Positions 31,223-42,885 are shown, numbered from the stretch's first letter. The stretch is 64,000 nt of DNA from Leucosporidium creatinivorum (GCA_001600635.1 BCKL01000014.1:14202-78201), one strand, 5' to 3'. Translations and numbers: made by a program. The notes: generated by a model from the sequence alone, not told the origin.

Positions 31223-32378
31223 CCGACGAGCTTTAGGTGAGGATCTCGGCGATGGCGGTGGATGGCGAAGAGCTCGAGGTTGAAATTTCAAGTATATGCC
31301 TGTAGGTCGATCGGAAGGCGACAGATCAGCGTAACGCTCTGGAGAGACACAGATGTAGGTCATCGACTCGCGCATCTCGAGGAATGTGAAACGACGTGTT
31401 GAGAGACCTCGCCTTCCCTTTCCCTCCGTCTTCCTCCTCGTCCATCTCGCCGCCCGACATGACGACTCCACGCCCAGTAACCAGACATCTCGATCTTGCT
31501 CCCTGAACCCTCAGCAACCTCCGACCTCCGAGCGTCGACCCTGCACGCCGCGTTCCCTCTTTCGGCGCCCATCTCGCTCTGCACTCGAAGGATACGCTCT
31601 CCAGGCTCAGCAATCGTGGAGCTTCATGCACCTGACCTGATCGACCGATGCGTGCTTTCCCGAGGCTCCGAGACACCTGTCGTCGAAGCGAGCGACGCGG
31701 CTGAGATTAGAGGCAGGCCTCGGCAGCGGCGGGCGCAAGACACGACGAGGACGGCACGAGACGGCTCGGAAGCTGTCGGCAGTGCTTCAGCACCATACTA
31801 GGCCTCTGTTCCGACCACCGCCTACCCCTACGACCCAGCCGCTGCTGCAACTCCCCTCGGCCTTCATCCAGCTCTGACTGCGCCAGCATACGAGTTCGGA
31901 CTCACCTACAGCTCCCTGGCTCGGCTCTGCCTCGGCCATCGACCTTCTATCGTAGCTCTACATCTCCAACCGCCTTTAAATCGCCCTGCTCGAGCTTTAA
32001 GACCGGTCGACGAGCTCTATCGCCGCTGCTGTAGGGCAGCGAGGTTCGGTGGAGGGGGCGAAGGGGGTGGCAGAGCTGTATGTGGAGCTTAGTCGGAGTG
32101 TCGGAGAAGCGGTTGAGGTGAGTTGGAGCGAGATGAAGCTGGGAGTGAGGCGGAGGCGACGAGGGCGATGAGAGGGTGGAGAGCTGTAGCGGTGTAGGCG
32201 AGTAGGAGCAGGCGAGCTCGGCGTTGGGTGGAGAAGCGAACGAGACGAGCTGACGAGGTGCAGAAGAAGCGAAAGCGGGAGAAAGAGAAAGGGCCGAGCT
32301 CGAGTTGGACTTGGACTTGGGTCGGCGCTGTCTGCTGAACTTCGTCTCCCTCTCTCCTTCCTCTCACTCTTCACCTCG
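31223..32378 (+). repeat. Direct segmental duplication, right copy (matches 26121-27265)
   Basis: This is the second copy of the 1.15-kb segment. It ends in the leader of the exon-array gene at 32446, just as the left copy ends in the leader of the kinase-like gene at 27452. The minus-strand frame MRESMTYICVSPERYADL is open here, while the left copy has a stop at the matching place. Small indels distinguish the copies. The two copies are in the same orientation, about 5.1 kb apart. Confidence 0.85.
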
Positions 32379-32445
32379 TCGCTTCGTCTCGATCGCCCGA
32401 TTTTTCTCGTCTACAACTCAGAGCAGTCAACTACAGTCTATCAGT

Positions 32446-34837
32446 ATGCCCACCTCCTCCTCTGCTGGCGCTCCCAAACCCGCGTCAAAGAAGCCCTCTA
32501 AGCCGCCTCCTGCGCCTCCCACAACAACAAGGAGCGGCCGAACCGTCGTCAAACCGTCTTCAACCCTCAAAGCCGCTGCTACTTCCACCGCTCCCGCTGC
32601 ACGTGCACGCAAAGCTCCCGCTCCCGCTGCGCTTCCTGCTACCGCTGCTACCAAGCGCAAGGCTCCCGCTTCTCGCGCTCCTCCTCCAGCTCCTGGTACG
32701 TCCGCAGCGTACAATAACGTAAAGAGGACGGGAACGAGAGCTGACCGAGGCTCTCACAGCTGCATCCACTGCATCAAGCAAGCCCAAACCGACTCGGCTC
32801 GCGCCTCCCGCCACCAAGGTCGCTCCCGTCGCTTCTACCAGCAAGCTCGGAGTAGGAACGACCCAGAAGCAGAAGCAGTCGCAGCAGCAGCAGCAGCCAA
32901 TGCAGCAGAGCGCACACACGAGCCGCGCCAGATCTTCGCCGACCGAGGCAGGCGAGCTCGCTTCCCCTCAAGGCGCAGAGGGAGGGCTTGGAGTCACGTT
33001 AGTTATGGGAGCTCAAGTCGTGACAGTCGAGGTGAGTTGCTGAAGCATCCCCTGAAACGAAGCGATACCTAACGCCTTGCTTTACAATACAGCCGATGAT
33101 GTCGCCAAGGGTTCTCGTGCTCTACACCAAGCGCAAGCGCTGCCCGGACAAGGAATGCCGTCAGATGACTATCGTGGATATGGCAAACAACCACGGACAC
33201 GTTCAGGGCTGTCGCATGTTCAAGTGGAGTTGTAGCGTGCGTCGAGACCTTCTTCCCCCTTCACGTTTCCCGCTAACTCTCGTCAAATTGAGCAGACTGA
33301 GAATGTCGTACAGCCTCTCGATAGCGATGCTACTACAAGTAGTGGTGCCGAGAAGGTTGCAGCTACAGCTCAGACTCGTGAGTGGTTCGAGCGTCTCTTC
33401 AGCGCCGAGCTGTCGCTGACTCTCTCCTCCCACTTAGCCGCCGCCGAGGTCTCGCACGACCACGAGCAGCAAGAGCAAAAGGAGGAGCAGGAGGAGGCTG
33501 CGCTGATCGACCTCGCACCCATCGCTCCTGTTATCACTCCCGGTGAGTCGTTCGTTCCGCTCGCTTCGGATCAAAGTCGAGCCCTTCCTGATCTTGCTTC
33601 TACACAGTCGTTCCCTCGGCCTCCCTCGTCGAGCTGGCTGCTGGAGCACCTGCCTTCGACTTGCTGTTAGATGGTATGCTGCTCTTCGCGCCGCCGCGCG
33701 GATCGGCAGCTAGCTGCCTTCGGCTCTTCTCCCTCGCAGGCTCGCTCCCACCGACTACTGGTGAGCATCCAGCGTCCCTCGAAAGTGATTCATGACCTTA
33801 ATTCATCTACCGCTCGCTCGACAGGCTTCTCGTCCTCTGTCGCTGGATTTGGACCGCCGACGTCCGTTGCTTTCGCCCTCGCCGAGCCTGGCCTTCCTGG
33901 ACTTCTGGACGGTGAGTCGTTCTTTGTACTTCTGGGTGAGCTGCATTGTTGCTGACACCCCATTGCTTCCTTGCAGGCTCACTCCCTCCTTGCCTTAGTG
34001 AGTAATCCTTCCGCCACGACCGGTACTCGCGAGCTTTGCTCACCTGCTTCTCACTCGACAGGCGACTCCCTCGCCATCACTGGCTTTGGAGTTGCAACCT
34101 CGATTCCTTCGCCCGAGTCGGGTTTGCAACAGCTCATGGAAGGTACGCCCATCGTCAGATCGCCGCTCGAGCCCTCTCGGCGCCCGACTCTCGCTGACTG
34201 CCTTCTTCTCGCTGCAGGCTCGCTACCTCCTGTGACGGGTGAGCAGCGCCGCTCAGTCGGACGCATCTGTGTCTCTCGTGCGGCGTGCTGATCTTCGCTC
34301 CCCAGGCTCTGATGTCTTCAGTTCGTCCAACATCGCGATCGGACCTCAATTCGGCGCCGAACAGTCGTTCGAGTTCATGAAGGGTTAGTCACTGCTCTCG
34401 CTGCTCTGCGCTCAATCGACGAACCTCCAGTTACTCTTACTCTTTTGTTCCTCAGCCTCACTCCCGCCCACCTCAAGTGTGTGCAAGCCTGCTTGCGGTG
34501 CTTGGCCTTCAGCTGACCGCCTTCCTGCGCAGTGAGCAACCTCTATGGCCCTTCGACATCCGTCAACATCGGTGGACAGCAGTCTGATCAAGGACCACTT
34601 CCTGTTGGTGAGTTGCGATGCTGGCGCGCTCAAATTCTCCTGCCGAGTGATTCCCCCCCCGCTTCGCAGGTCCCTCGCATCGTGAGTTTTGCTTCATTCG
34701 CTCACAGTGGTTGACAAGAGCTGATCACCTTTTCAATTATTCTTGCAGATGGAGACAACATCGAAGGGCCAACGTCGGCCGACCTCGACGTGACCCCAAG
34801 GCCACCCGCTCGGCACTTCGGCGCGACTAATAGATGA
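32446..34837 (+). CDS. Exon-array gene with four 21-nt micro-exons (unknown function)
   Basis: A many-exon gene begins MPTSSSAGAPKPASKKPSKP, an Ala/Pro/Lys-rich low-complexity region, then a Gln run. A Cys/His cluster follows, RCPDKECRQ...NNHGHVQGCRMFKWSC, which could bind zinc. An acidic/Gln-rich part (DHEQQEQKEEQEEAALIDL) leads to the array. From 33740 on, 21-nt exons (33740-33760, 33977-33997, 34218-34238, 34456-34476), each encoding SLPP plus three residues, alternate with exons of 87, 81, 78 and 75 nt (33825-33911, 34062-34142, 34306-34383, 34533-34607). A 12-nt exon (34670-34681) and the last exon (34749-34837) end the gene. All array junctions are phase 1, so exon pairs can be skipped or duplicated without breaking frame. 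I recognise no family. A transcription-associated role is only a guess from the composition and Cys/His cluster. Confidence 0.7.
33740..34607 (+). repeat. Tandem exon-pair repeat (micro-exon + long exon, four units)
   Basis: Each unit is a 21-nt micro-exon, an intron, a longer exon and another intron. The micro-exon starts GCTCGCTCCC, GCTCACTCCC, GCTCGCTACC or CCTCACTCCC. Micro-exon starts are spaced 237, 241 and 238 nt. Long exons shrink by 6, 3 and 3 nt along the array and keep phase 1. Confidence 0.8.
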
Positions 34838-35231
34838 CCCTGTGCCTCAAGTCTTCGTTCACTCGTCTGTTAGATCAACGATACTGCTTCGGTATACCCC
34901 TCCTCATGACAGAATTTGCAACTTTGTCCGTCCGTTTTGGGCTCACTTCGGCGATGATTGGCAGAGCGAGTGAGCGCCGAGAAACGGAGGTCAGCGAGAA
35001 GCCCTGCACCTGGTGAGCCAGCACGACCTCAGCGTATCAAGCTAGCTTTGAGCAGGTCAGTTCGATGGCTCTCGCGCTGCAGACCCTGCAGGCGCTCGGC
35101 GAGCTCGGCGGCAGCCTCGGCGCTGAGAGTTTGCTGGCCCGGGCCTTCGCCCTCCGCTCTGCCTTTCTCGTAGCTCAATATGTAGCTTCACAGCGTTATG
35201 TATATACACTTCTTCTGGCCCAGGTCGGCAT
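34838..35231. other. Convergent intergenic region (part of the inverted duplication)
   Basis: The 3' flanks of the exon-array gene and the TauD-like gene meet here. The part from about 34967 is shared with the inverted duplicate at 10936-11207. No gene was seen. Confidence 0.5.
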
Positions 35232-36320
35232 CTACTCCTCATCATTCTCGGTCGCAGCCACAAAGTCGCGCCTCGAAAGGCCGTTAGGGTCGAAGTACTG
35301 CAGAGGTGGAGAGGTTAGCCGTAGTCAAAGCGATGAGAAGGAAGTGCAACCTACAGGCCTGTCCCCGACGACGACGGCGCGGTCTCCCTGCCTGGGACCC
35401 TTGAAGTCGAAAGTAGCGAGGCTGCAAAAGCGAGGAAGGTCAGCGCCGAGCTCAGACTCGGAGAAGCTCAAGGAAGTCAGACTCACTGGTTGACAGTCGA
35501 GTTGTCCCAGATGGCGAGGTCGTGCTTTCCCCAGTGGTACTTGACATGGGCATCGTGGCTCTCGTGTTGCAGGCGGAAGAGGTAGTCGAGCACTGAGCGA
35601 GACTCGTCGAACGAGAGCTCGTTGATGCGAGTGGTGAAGGTGACGTTGGCGTAGATGGACTGCAGACCGGTGACGGGGTTGGTGCGAACGAGAGGGTGCA
35701 CGGCCTTGAACTCCCCGCCGACGTTGTCGGGCGAGCCTCGAGGCTCCTCGCGAAGCTTGAAGCCGTTGGCGCGCGATTGCTCGCGGAAGCGGTAGGCGTC
35801 GTGGGTGGCGGTGAGGCCGGAGAGGAACTCGCGGTAGGCGGGGGTAAGGCGATCGTAAGCTTCGTAGTTGGAGGACCAGAGGGTACTGAGAGAGAGGGAA
35901 GAGGATCAGCTCGGGGCTCGGCTTTAACGACGGGAAGGGTCGGGCTTACTCGCCACCGGTCTTAGGGAGCGTATGCATCTTCAAGATGGTGTAAAGTGCT
36001 GGCTTGGGCTCAAAGGCAATGTCTGAATGCCAGCCCTTCGAAGTGAAGCCAGTGTCGCCGAACGAGATCTGGCGACCCTCCTTGTCCGGCTGCGAGTCGA
36101 TCTTGCCAAGGGGAAGCCCCGTCTCCGTCAGATTTTGGGTAGGGTGGATGTGCAGGGAGCTGTCGGCAGGCTTGCCGGCCAGTTCTCCTAGGCGCAAAGC
36201 AATCCGACCGAGGTCTTCGGGTTCGAGTTCATGCTGGTCCTCGAAGAAGACGACCCCGTGGAAAGAGACGGCGATGGCGAGGTCACGAAGAACAGCATCC
36301 TTTTTCTCCTCGGGAAGCTT
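34967..36320 (-). repeat. Segmental duplication, source copy of 9890-11207
   Basis: This covers most of the intact TauD-like gene plus about 265 bp of its 3' flank. The copy at 9890-11207 is inverted relative to it and about 24 kb away. The copy here keeps a complete 5' part, consensus splice donors and open frame, so it is taken as the parent. Confidence 0.8.
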
Positions 36321-36690
36321 GATGATCTCGGCGAGCTTGACAGTAGGGCCGAACTTGAGTCCAAGGGCGGGAGTGAGTTGGGTGCGGCTGTGGACAGCGG
36401 AAGGAGCCGGGGAGGATGGTGCAGGGCCGTGTGATGATGTTGAGAGTTTGGCGGTGCAGTGTACGAGAAGATGTAGGTCGTCAGCTCTGCTCCGCATCAT
36501 CGAGTCGGCTCGGCGGAGGTCCAGGAGCAGCAGCTACTCACGGGTAGTCCTTCTCATTGAGGGCGCCAGAGGGAACCAAAGGCTGGACTTTCAGACCATC
36601 GTAAAGTGACGCGGGGGGAGTGGTATCCTTGCCCCGGAGCTGGAGCGAGCTGAGGCCGGAAGCGAGCTGAGTAGTCGAGGCGTTGACCAT
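35232..36690 (-). CDS. TauD/TfdA-family 2-oxoglutarate, Fe(II) dioxygenase
   Basis: Exons are 36542-36690, 35950-36387, 35487-35885, 35355-35421 and 35232-35297, all joining in frame. After a short N-terminus (MVNASTTQLASGLSSLQL) comes the double-stranded beta-helix fold of taurine dioxygenase: FHGVVFFEDQHEL, then SKGWHSDIAFEPKPALYTIL with the HxD iron ligands (His-Ser-Asp), and HDLAIWDNSTVNH where the distal His is completed across a splice junction. The C-terminus ends RRDFVAATENDEE. The family uses 2-oxoglutarate and O2 to hydroxylate sulfonates or related acids; fungal members are sometimes sulfonate or phenoxyacetate-type enzymes, so substrate is open. Expression could respond to sulfur supply (inference). 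A broken copy lies at 9903-10935. Confidence 0.88.
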
Positions 36691-37059
36691 GGCGTTGGGA
36701 GGAGCGGTGCAGGTAGTGTGATGAGTGCAAGAGTTGATTTCCGTCTGCGTGCTGTGACCCACCAAGGCGCGATTCAGCTCCCTGCTGAACAAGCCGGCGA
36801 TGGCGAGCGAAGTGCTTTCGATCAAAATGGCGCCAGGATAGGGAGGGGGTACAAGTAGAGTAGTGAGGTGCAGGCTGTGCTCCCGAATATCGAACCTCGA
36901 AGACAGTAGCAACCAAGAATCAGGTCGAGGCGAGAGGAAAGAAGCGAAAAGGAGCTGAGCTCGACTGCGGGGCCCATCTTGCTCGGCGATGAGAAGTCGA
37001 GTTCGGCGTCGAGAACTGAGATGCGGTGCTAAATGCCTTCCGTGCAGCTATAAGGTCGA
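36691..37059. other. Intergenic region, nothing recognised
   Basis: The upstream region of the TauD-like gene and the 3' flank of ELP1 lie here. A minus-strand frame extends upstream of the TauD ATG but looks like leader sequence. Confidence 0.4.
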
Positions 37060-40000
37060 CTACACATCCAACACGCCTATCCGCCACTTCTCCTTTGCCA
37101 ACTTTGGCCGCTCGACCTTCTCGGTCCCCTCCTCCGGCTTAGGCTTCTCGACCCACTCGCCTCGCTCCCTCTGCTGATGCTCCTCCTTCGCTTCCTCCGC
37201 CCACTCCTTCTCGCGCCAGCCCCAGAGCGAGTCCGAAGCGTCGCGGAGAAAGGTCTCGAGGTTGGTGAGCTCTTGCTGGAGGTTGGTCGCTGACGAGCGA
37301 TGAGATGAGGAGCCGAGGGTGAGGAGGATGGGGAGCAGAGCAGCGGTCTCGCCTGGGGACGGGAGGACTGTCAGCTATGGGACAGAAGACAGGGGAGAGG
37401 AACACTCACCCTGCAGCTCGCCGAGCCTGACCTCCAGCGACTTCTTGAGCGAGTTGAGAAGGTAGGTCTCCTCGTAGATGCTGCCCTTCTTTCCCGCAGC
37501 CTTCTTGAGACCTGCTCGTCGACGAGAGCGAGCGGTGCGGCTGTTGAGGAGGGAGTCAGCGTCGAGCCTTCCGAACTCAACCAAGCCGAACTCACGATGA
37601 CCTCTGACTCGTCGCGCGACTGGTAGCTTGCGTTGTAGGCGCAGCGGTGTAGCGAGTGAAGGCCGTTCCAGCATCGGAAGCGCCATCTGGCTGCAGCTCG
37701 ACATTGTCGATCGCGGAAGTCGGGTCGTCGAGGCAGAAGTATTGGTCTGCGGGGCGAAATGAGGGTCAGCCTAGCTGAATAAGAGCGGAGACAACATCAA
37801 AAACGTACAAGGGTTGGCATCACGCTTCTCCTTGAGCTCTTCTAAGCGCTCGACTTGCTTCTCGACCTGCTCGGTGAGCTCGTTGAAGTCGTCGACGAGG
37901 CGGGACTCGACCTCAAGGGTTCCAGGCTTGATGTGCGTCTCGATGAGGTCGCGGCGGTTGTAGAGCGATGTCTGTGAGGTGAGCCGGTTTAGCACAGCTT
38001 GCACGAGGCGGGAACGGCGCAACTCACAAGACGAAGAGCTTCGGCAAAGGCAGCTCCTTCGACGAGGGCGCCAACGGCTGCTTCGACGTCTCGACCGTAC
38101 TCGAGTAGCACACGACCGGCTTCAGCGAAGCGACGCTTGGCGCGGAGGTTGTCTGTGGAAGGCCAGACGCGATCAGCTCGGTGCTAAGCGAAACGAGGGA
38201 GAGGGTTAGCTCACCAGCAACGTCGACAGCGAGAGCCTTGATATCCGATGCAGTCCGCTTGCCCTCGGTCATGGCGAGGTTGAAGAGCTCCTGCCATGCG
38301 TTGGCCTTGGTGTAGGCGGCGATAGCTTCTGCCGGCTGACCTCCGAGAGCGAAAACTGGCAGGCGAGCAGGGTTAGCTGTGCAACGACTGCGCAAGAGAG
38401 GGCAGCACTCACGAAGACCAGCCTCAGTGTACTTCTTGTGGTCGACGAGGTACTCGGCGTTGGCGCAGAGGATGACCTGCAACAATTCGGCGAGTCAGCG
38501 AGCGCTCTCCAGCGCCGAGAGCTCCGTGCAAACGCACCTTATACTTGGTCGAATCCTCCTTGAACGCCTGCAGCGCGGTAGTGAAGAGGTCGTGCTCCTT
38601 GGTGTAAGCGAGTGCCTCCTCGAAGCGATCCGGGCCAGCGAGGGCAAGGTTGCGAAGCGCCGAGTCGTGTCGACCGAGATGATCGTCGATGCGATGGCGT
38701 TGGATGTGCGTGTCGAGTTGGCGGAGCTCGCGGAGGAAGGGCAGGTACTCGCGAGGATCCTGCATGAGAGAAGACATGAGCGAAGAGCTCGAGGACGACA
38801 AAGAACGAGACCAACCTTTTGCGAGTGCTGAGCGATCATCAGCACCAGCGGGAAGTCGTACATGCCCAACGCCAGGTCGAACAGCTTGTTGGCATCACTG
38901 AGGAAGATGATGTACTTGACGGCGTCCTCCGCCCTTGCCGCATCCTTGGCCTTGAGCTCGACGAGGACCTTGAGCGCCGACTCGTAATCCTGAGGCTGCT
39001 TTCGGACATGCGCGGTGAGGATCGTGTTGGCGTAGTGGAAGACGTCGCCCTTCTCCAGTTCGGCGCGGATGAGGTCGCAGACGAGGTTGATCTTGTTCGT
39101 CGTGTCGCTGCGAAGATTAGAGAGGTCAGCTCTAACTCGGCGAGCATCAGAGCATCAAACCTCGCTGTGACTCACGCAGGCTTGACATCCGAGGCGATCA
39201 GCGGTCGGTACATGGTAGCCGTGACATCCTCAACCTTGAGACCCGAGAGGAAGAGGTTAAGATGATCGACCTCCTTGACCTGGGCGACGAAATCGGCGAG
39301 GTTGGCCTGAAAGGCGGCGGGATCATGATCGTAGAGGATGTTGAGGTCGATACGGTGTCGTCGGCAGGCTAGGAAGGCGGCGCGGTAGCGTTTCCTGTTG
39401 ATGTCAAGCAGTCAGCACTCGTCGCCGAGCCGAAGAAGAACCCGACCGCCGAGACTGACCTATCGAGATCCTGCCTTACGATCCTCAGGACCAGAGGCCT
39501 AGGACAGATGATCTCCAAGTTGCCCCGCGGCATCTGCAGCACCAGCGTCGTCGAACTGGGCACCACCGTCACAATCTTACTCCCCCTCTCCACAGCCCTC
39601 TTGATCGCTCCTTGCTCCTCGCCCACCTTCTCCTTCCTCATCCCCTCCGTATGACTGACCATCGGCCCTCCCTCCGCACCCCTCTCCAAAGTGAACAAAG
39701 GCACAAACTTCGCTTCGTGCGAGAAGGTCGTGTAGATGAGGAAATCGGGCGTGGTGGTGAATGATGTGGCGTCCGAGGCGAGGAGGCGGGTGGAGGCGTA
39801 GAGGCGGCCTGAGTCTGCGAGACCGATTAGAAGGGGAGTGGTGACGAGGGAGAGGTGTTGGATTTGGGAGCAGAATTCGGGGAAGGGGGGGAGGAGGTCG
39901 GAGGGGAGGAGAGGGTCGTCCGAGGTTGAGGTGGTGGGGACTGTGGAAGAGCGAAACGATTAGCTTAGTCTCGGTTCAGGAAGAAGTAGATCAAACTCAC

Positions 40001-42230
40001 CCTCCAACACAGTCCCATTAGCACTCTCCAGCAGGAACCCGTCACTTCCCACCACCAACCTCCTCGCCCCTCCGGGCACTCTCAGAGCCTCCGTCTCTCC
40101 GTTCTTCCTCACCAGGACGACTTCACTCCCCCTCCTGGTCGAGCAAAGCACCGCCACCGTCACTCCCTCTCCCTCGCCGACCACAGCGCACTGCCTCGCA
40201 TACCTCGTTCCCTCCTCCTCTCCCTCGACTGCCACAGAAGCCGACCAAGACAACCTAGGGTTGACAACCTCATCCCTCATCTTCCCCTTGGCCTTCTCCA
40301 ACCTCAGTGGCCAGCTCCAAACTTCGAGGAAGCCGTCAGGGTAGAGGGCTACGAATGAGTCGGAGGTGGTGGAGAAGGAGATGTGGGAGGGAGTGAGAGA
40401 GGCGCGGGAGGAGGGGAGGGTCGTGGCAGCCATGGGAGGGGGGATGTTGATGAGGCGGAAGGGGGTTAGGCGGATGGAAGCTGTGAGGCAGGGGGAGGAG
40501 AGAGGGAGGGTCAGCGCTGGCGCGTGAGAGAGAGATGAAGTCGAGGTCCTCGCAGCGAGTGGAGACAGAAATGAGGCGTGAGAAATGAAGGCTCACCACC
40601 ATCCACGACCGCCACAGCTCCATCATCATTCGGTGGTGGCCTCGCCGAGACAAACGTGTCCCAAGCGAGGGTGAAGGATTCGATGCCGGCTGTTCAATAG
40701 ACATCATCAGTACTGCTTCACCTCCAAGATGAGGAAGCGAACGCACTAGTGGTAGTAAGGTGCAACTCGAGCGCCTTCTCGGGGTTCCAGAGGAGCGAGG
40801 TGATGGCGGCCTTGGCTCCAGAGAGACGAGGCGAGATCTCCTGCTTGAGTGTCCAGTTGTAGTTGTTGCGATGCCAGAGTTGGACTGTCGATTCGTCCGC
40901 GCGCCGTCAAAGGTCAGCCTCATCCACCCTCAGCCGCCGCCGAGCACGACCTCAACAACTCACCAGCATGCCTCGCTCCCTCCCGCTCAATCCACACAGC
41001 CAACAAACTCGAATCCGCATTCCACTGCAACTCCCTCACCCTCGCTGCCTCGCCCTCCCCTTCCTCCTCCCTCAGATCAAACTCATACCTCCTCAACCCA
41101 TTCCTCTCAAAGAAGACGACCTTCAACCCTGCCCCCGCTCCCTCGGTGTTGCGCTGAGTAGCCGCAATGATACTCCCACTCGGCTGCCACGCTAACGGGT
41201 GCTCCAACCCACCCGTCGGTTCCGAGGTACTGGACAACTCGGCCACACGAGAGAAGACCCTCACGACCCTCCTCCTCGTCGGTTCTCCTCCCTCACTGCT
41301 CGGCGCAAGCTGATCCAAACTCGACACCGCGAACCACGCCGAATCCCCCCTCCACGAGATCCTCGGTTGACCATCGTCCTCGGTCGAAGATTTGAGGGCG
41401 TCGAGGGAGGGAGTCGAAGGCGCCTGAGCAGCCGCCTTGCCCGCCGAGCCGTGGAATTGAGAGGACTTGGATCCCCAGCCTACATTCACTGGGGCGTCTG
41501 CTCCAAAGGAGGAGGAGCGCAGGGGCCCTTCGGAGAGGGGTTCGAAGTCTTTGGTCATGGAGAGGAGTTGGTCGTCGCCTGGTCCGAGTCGAAGGAGGGT
41601 CAGCGAGGGAGAAGGAGGGTAAGGAGAGGGGGAAGGCGCACCGGTGATGATAGCCAGTAGCTCCTCATCGGGACTCCATTCCGCCGCCTTGATCCCCAGA
41701 TCAAACGTCCCTACATTCTCCCTCTGCCATTCCAAGAACTCGGTCAGCTCGGCTCCCTCTCGGCGCAGAGAAACGAAACAAAGCCAGACCCACCGTAGCT
41801 TCCCCCGGTCCTGCAGGGTTGTACACGTGTTCAATATCCCCATTGGAGAGGACGAGACAGAGCGAGTCTGATTCGGGGAGGTACTTGAAGGAGATGACGG
41901 AGGAGGCTTCGGGGTTGGAGAAGGACGAGAGGGATTCGGTTGACCAGGAGAGGATGGGGGTGGGGGGCTGTTTGTCGGAGAGCTGTGCGTTAGCTCGGAG
42001 TAGCCGGGAGAGATGGCTGTAGGCGACTAGACAAGACTGACCTGATTCGCAGGATGAGCTCCGGGGAGGGAGAAAAGGCTGAGGAGGGCTGTACCGTCTT
42101 GTGAGGGGGTTTCTTGTACGAGGTATAGAGTATCTGTAGCTGGATCTGTAGTGACTGCTGTGACCCGAGCTGCCTTGTCTGCTGCTGGGATGGTAGTAGG
42201 CTGAGCGGCGAGGAGGACTAGAGATCTCAT
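37060..42230 (-). CDS. ELP1: Elongator complex subunit 1 (ELP1/IKI3)
   Basis: The scaffold of Elongator, which modifies wobble uridines (cm5U/mcm5U) of cytoplasmic tRNAs. The gene has many exons and codes for roughly 1,300 residues. The N-terminal half is a double beta-propeller region: KAAEWSPDEELLAIIT, GQPRISWRGDSAWFAVSSL, LEHPLAWQPSGSIIAATQ, VVFFERNGLRRYEFDLRE, and VRELQWNADSSLLAVW. The C-terminal half is helical repeats: RRHRIDLNILYDHDPAAFQ, RPLIASDVKP, YTKEHDLFTTALQAFKEDS, ILCANAEYLVDHKKYTEAG and NAWQELFNLAM. The end carries the family's basic segment RRRAGLKKAAGKKGSIYEET with YLLNSLKKSLE. Length and order match known ELP1. It is head-to-head with the NDUFB2-like gene (213 bp between start codons). 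Confidence 0.93.
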
Positions 42231-42443
42231 CTTGAGCTAAGCGGGGAGCTCTACGGCTCGTTTGAGAGGTGTAGGTCGGTAGTTGTGGTGCTAGTGTAGC
42301 TGTACTCTTGTTTTGGCGCAAGGTGATGAGGTGCAGAACGAGTTGAGAATTGGACGCAAAGTGAAGGGGCGGAGCGAAACCCGCGACGAGCTGTTGCTCT
42401 CTCCCTTCCACCCTACTTTGCTTCATAAACACTTTCACTGAAG

Positions 42444-42885
42444 ATGGCAGGACATGGACCTCGGCCAGCTGGAGCATTCCACCCTCACCTCCCAGGTAAG
42501 TCACTCACCCACTGCTGCTCTCCCTTAGCGCTCAGCTGCTCGGGCTGGGCTCCCCTCGCCGCTCTCTGCTAACCCTCGCTCTGCAACCCTACAGGAATGG
42601 GTCACCGTCTCGGTGCCAAGCTACTCGGTACACTTTCACCTTCTCATTGCACTACAGCTTCCCTCCGCCCTTACTGACCCGTTCCACCTCCCCTCCTCGT
42701 CTCCGCTGGCTCGCCCGCTACTGTCAAACAGGCGCCTCGATGTGGTTCTTCATCTTTTACCGCGCACGCCAGGATGGTGCCGTCCTCCTCGTACGTTCTC
42801 ACTTGATCCCTCTCGCTCCACGACCAACCGCTAACCGCGCCTCTCTCATACTGAACAGGGCCTCAAGCACCCTTGGGACCATTGA
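42444..42885 (+). CDS. Complex I accessory subunit, NDUFB2-like (56 aa)
   Basis: Four tiny exons (42444-42495, 42595-42627, 42732-42790, 42859-42885) join in frame to a 56-residue protein. The sequence has a Gly/His-rich start, then GMGHRLGAKLLG, then WFFIFYRARQDGAVLL, then GLKHPWDH at the C-terminus. The pattern W-F-x-F-Y-R-x-x-x-D-G followed by G-x-x-HPW is typical of the NDUFB2/AGGG subunit of mitochondrial NADH:ubiquinone oxidoreductase, a single-pass inner-membrane protein of the distal arm. The gene is too short and too split to appear as one open frame. It shares a 213-bp promoter region with ELP1. Confidence 0.8.

Noticed and set aside
32860-32925. CAG-repeat expansion as a regulatory microsatellite
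   Set aside because: It is short, interrupted and in frame (Gln run) within the exon-array gene.
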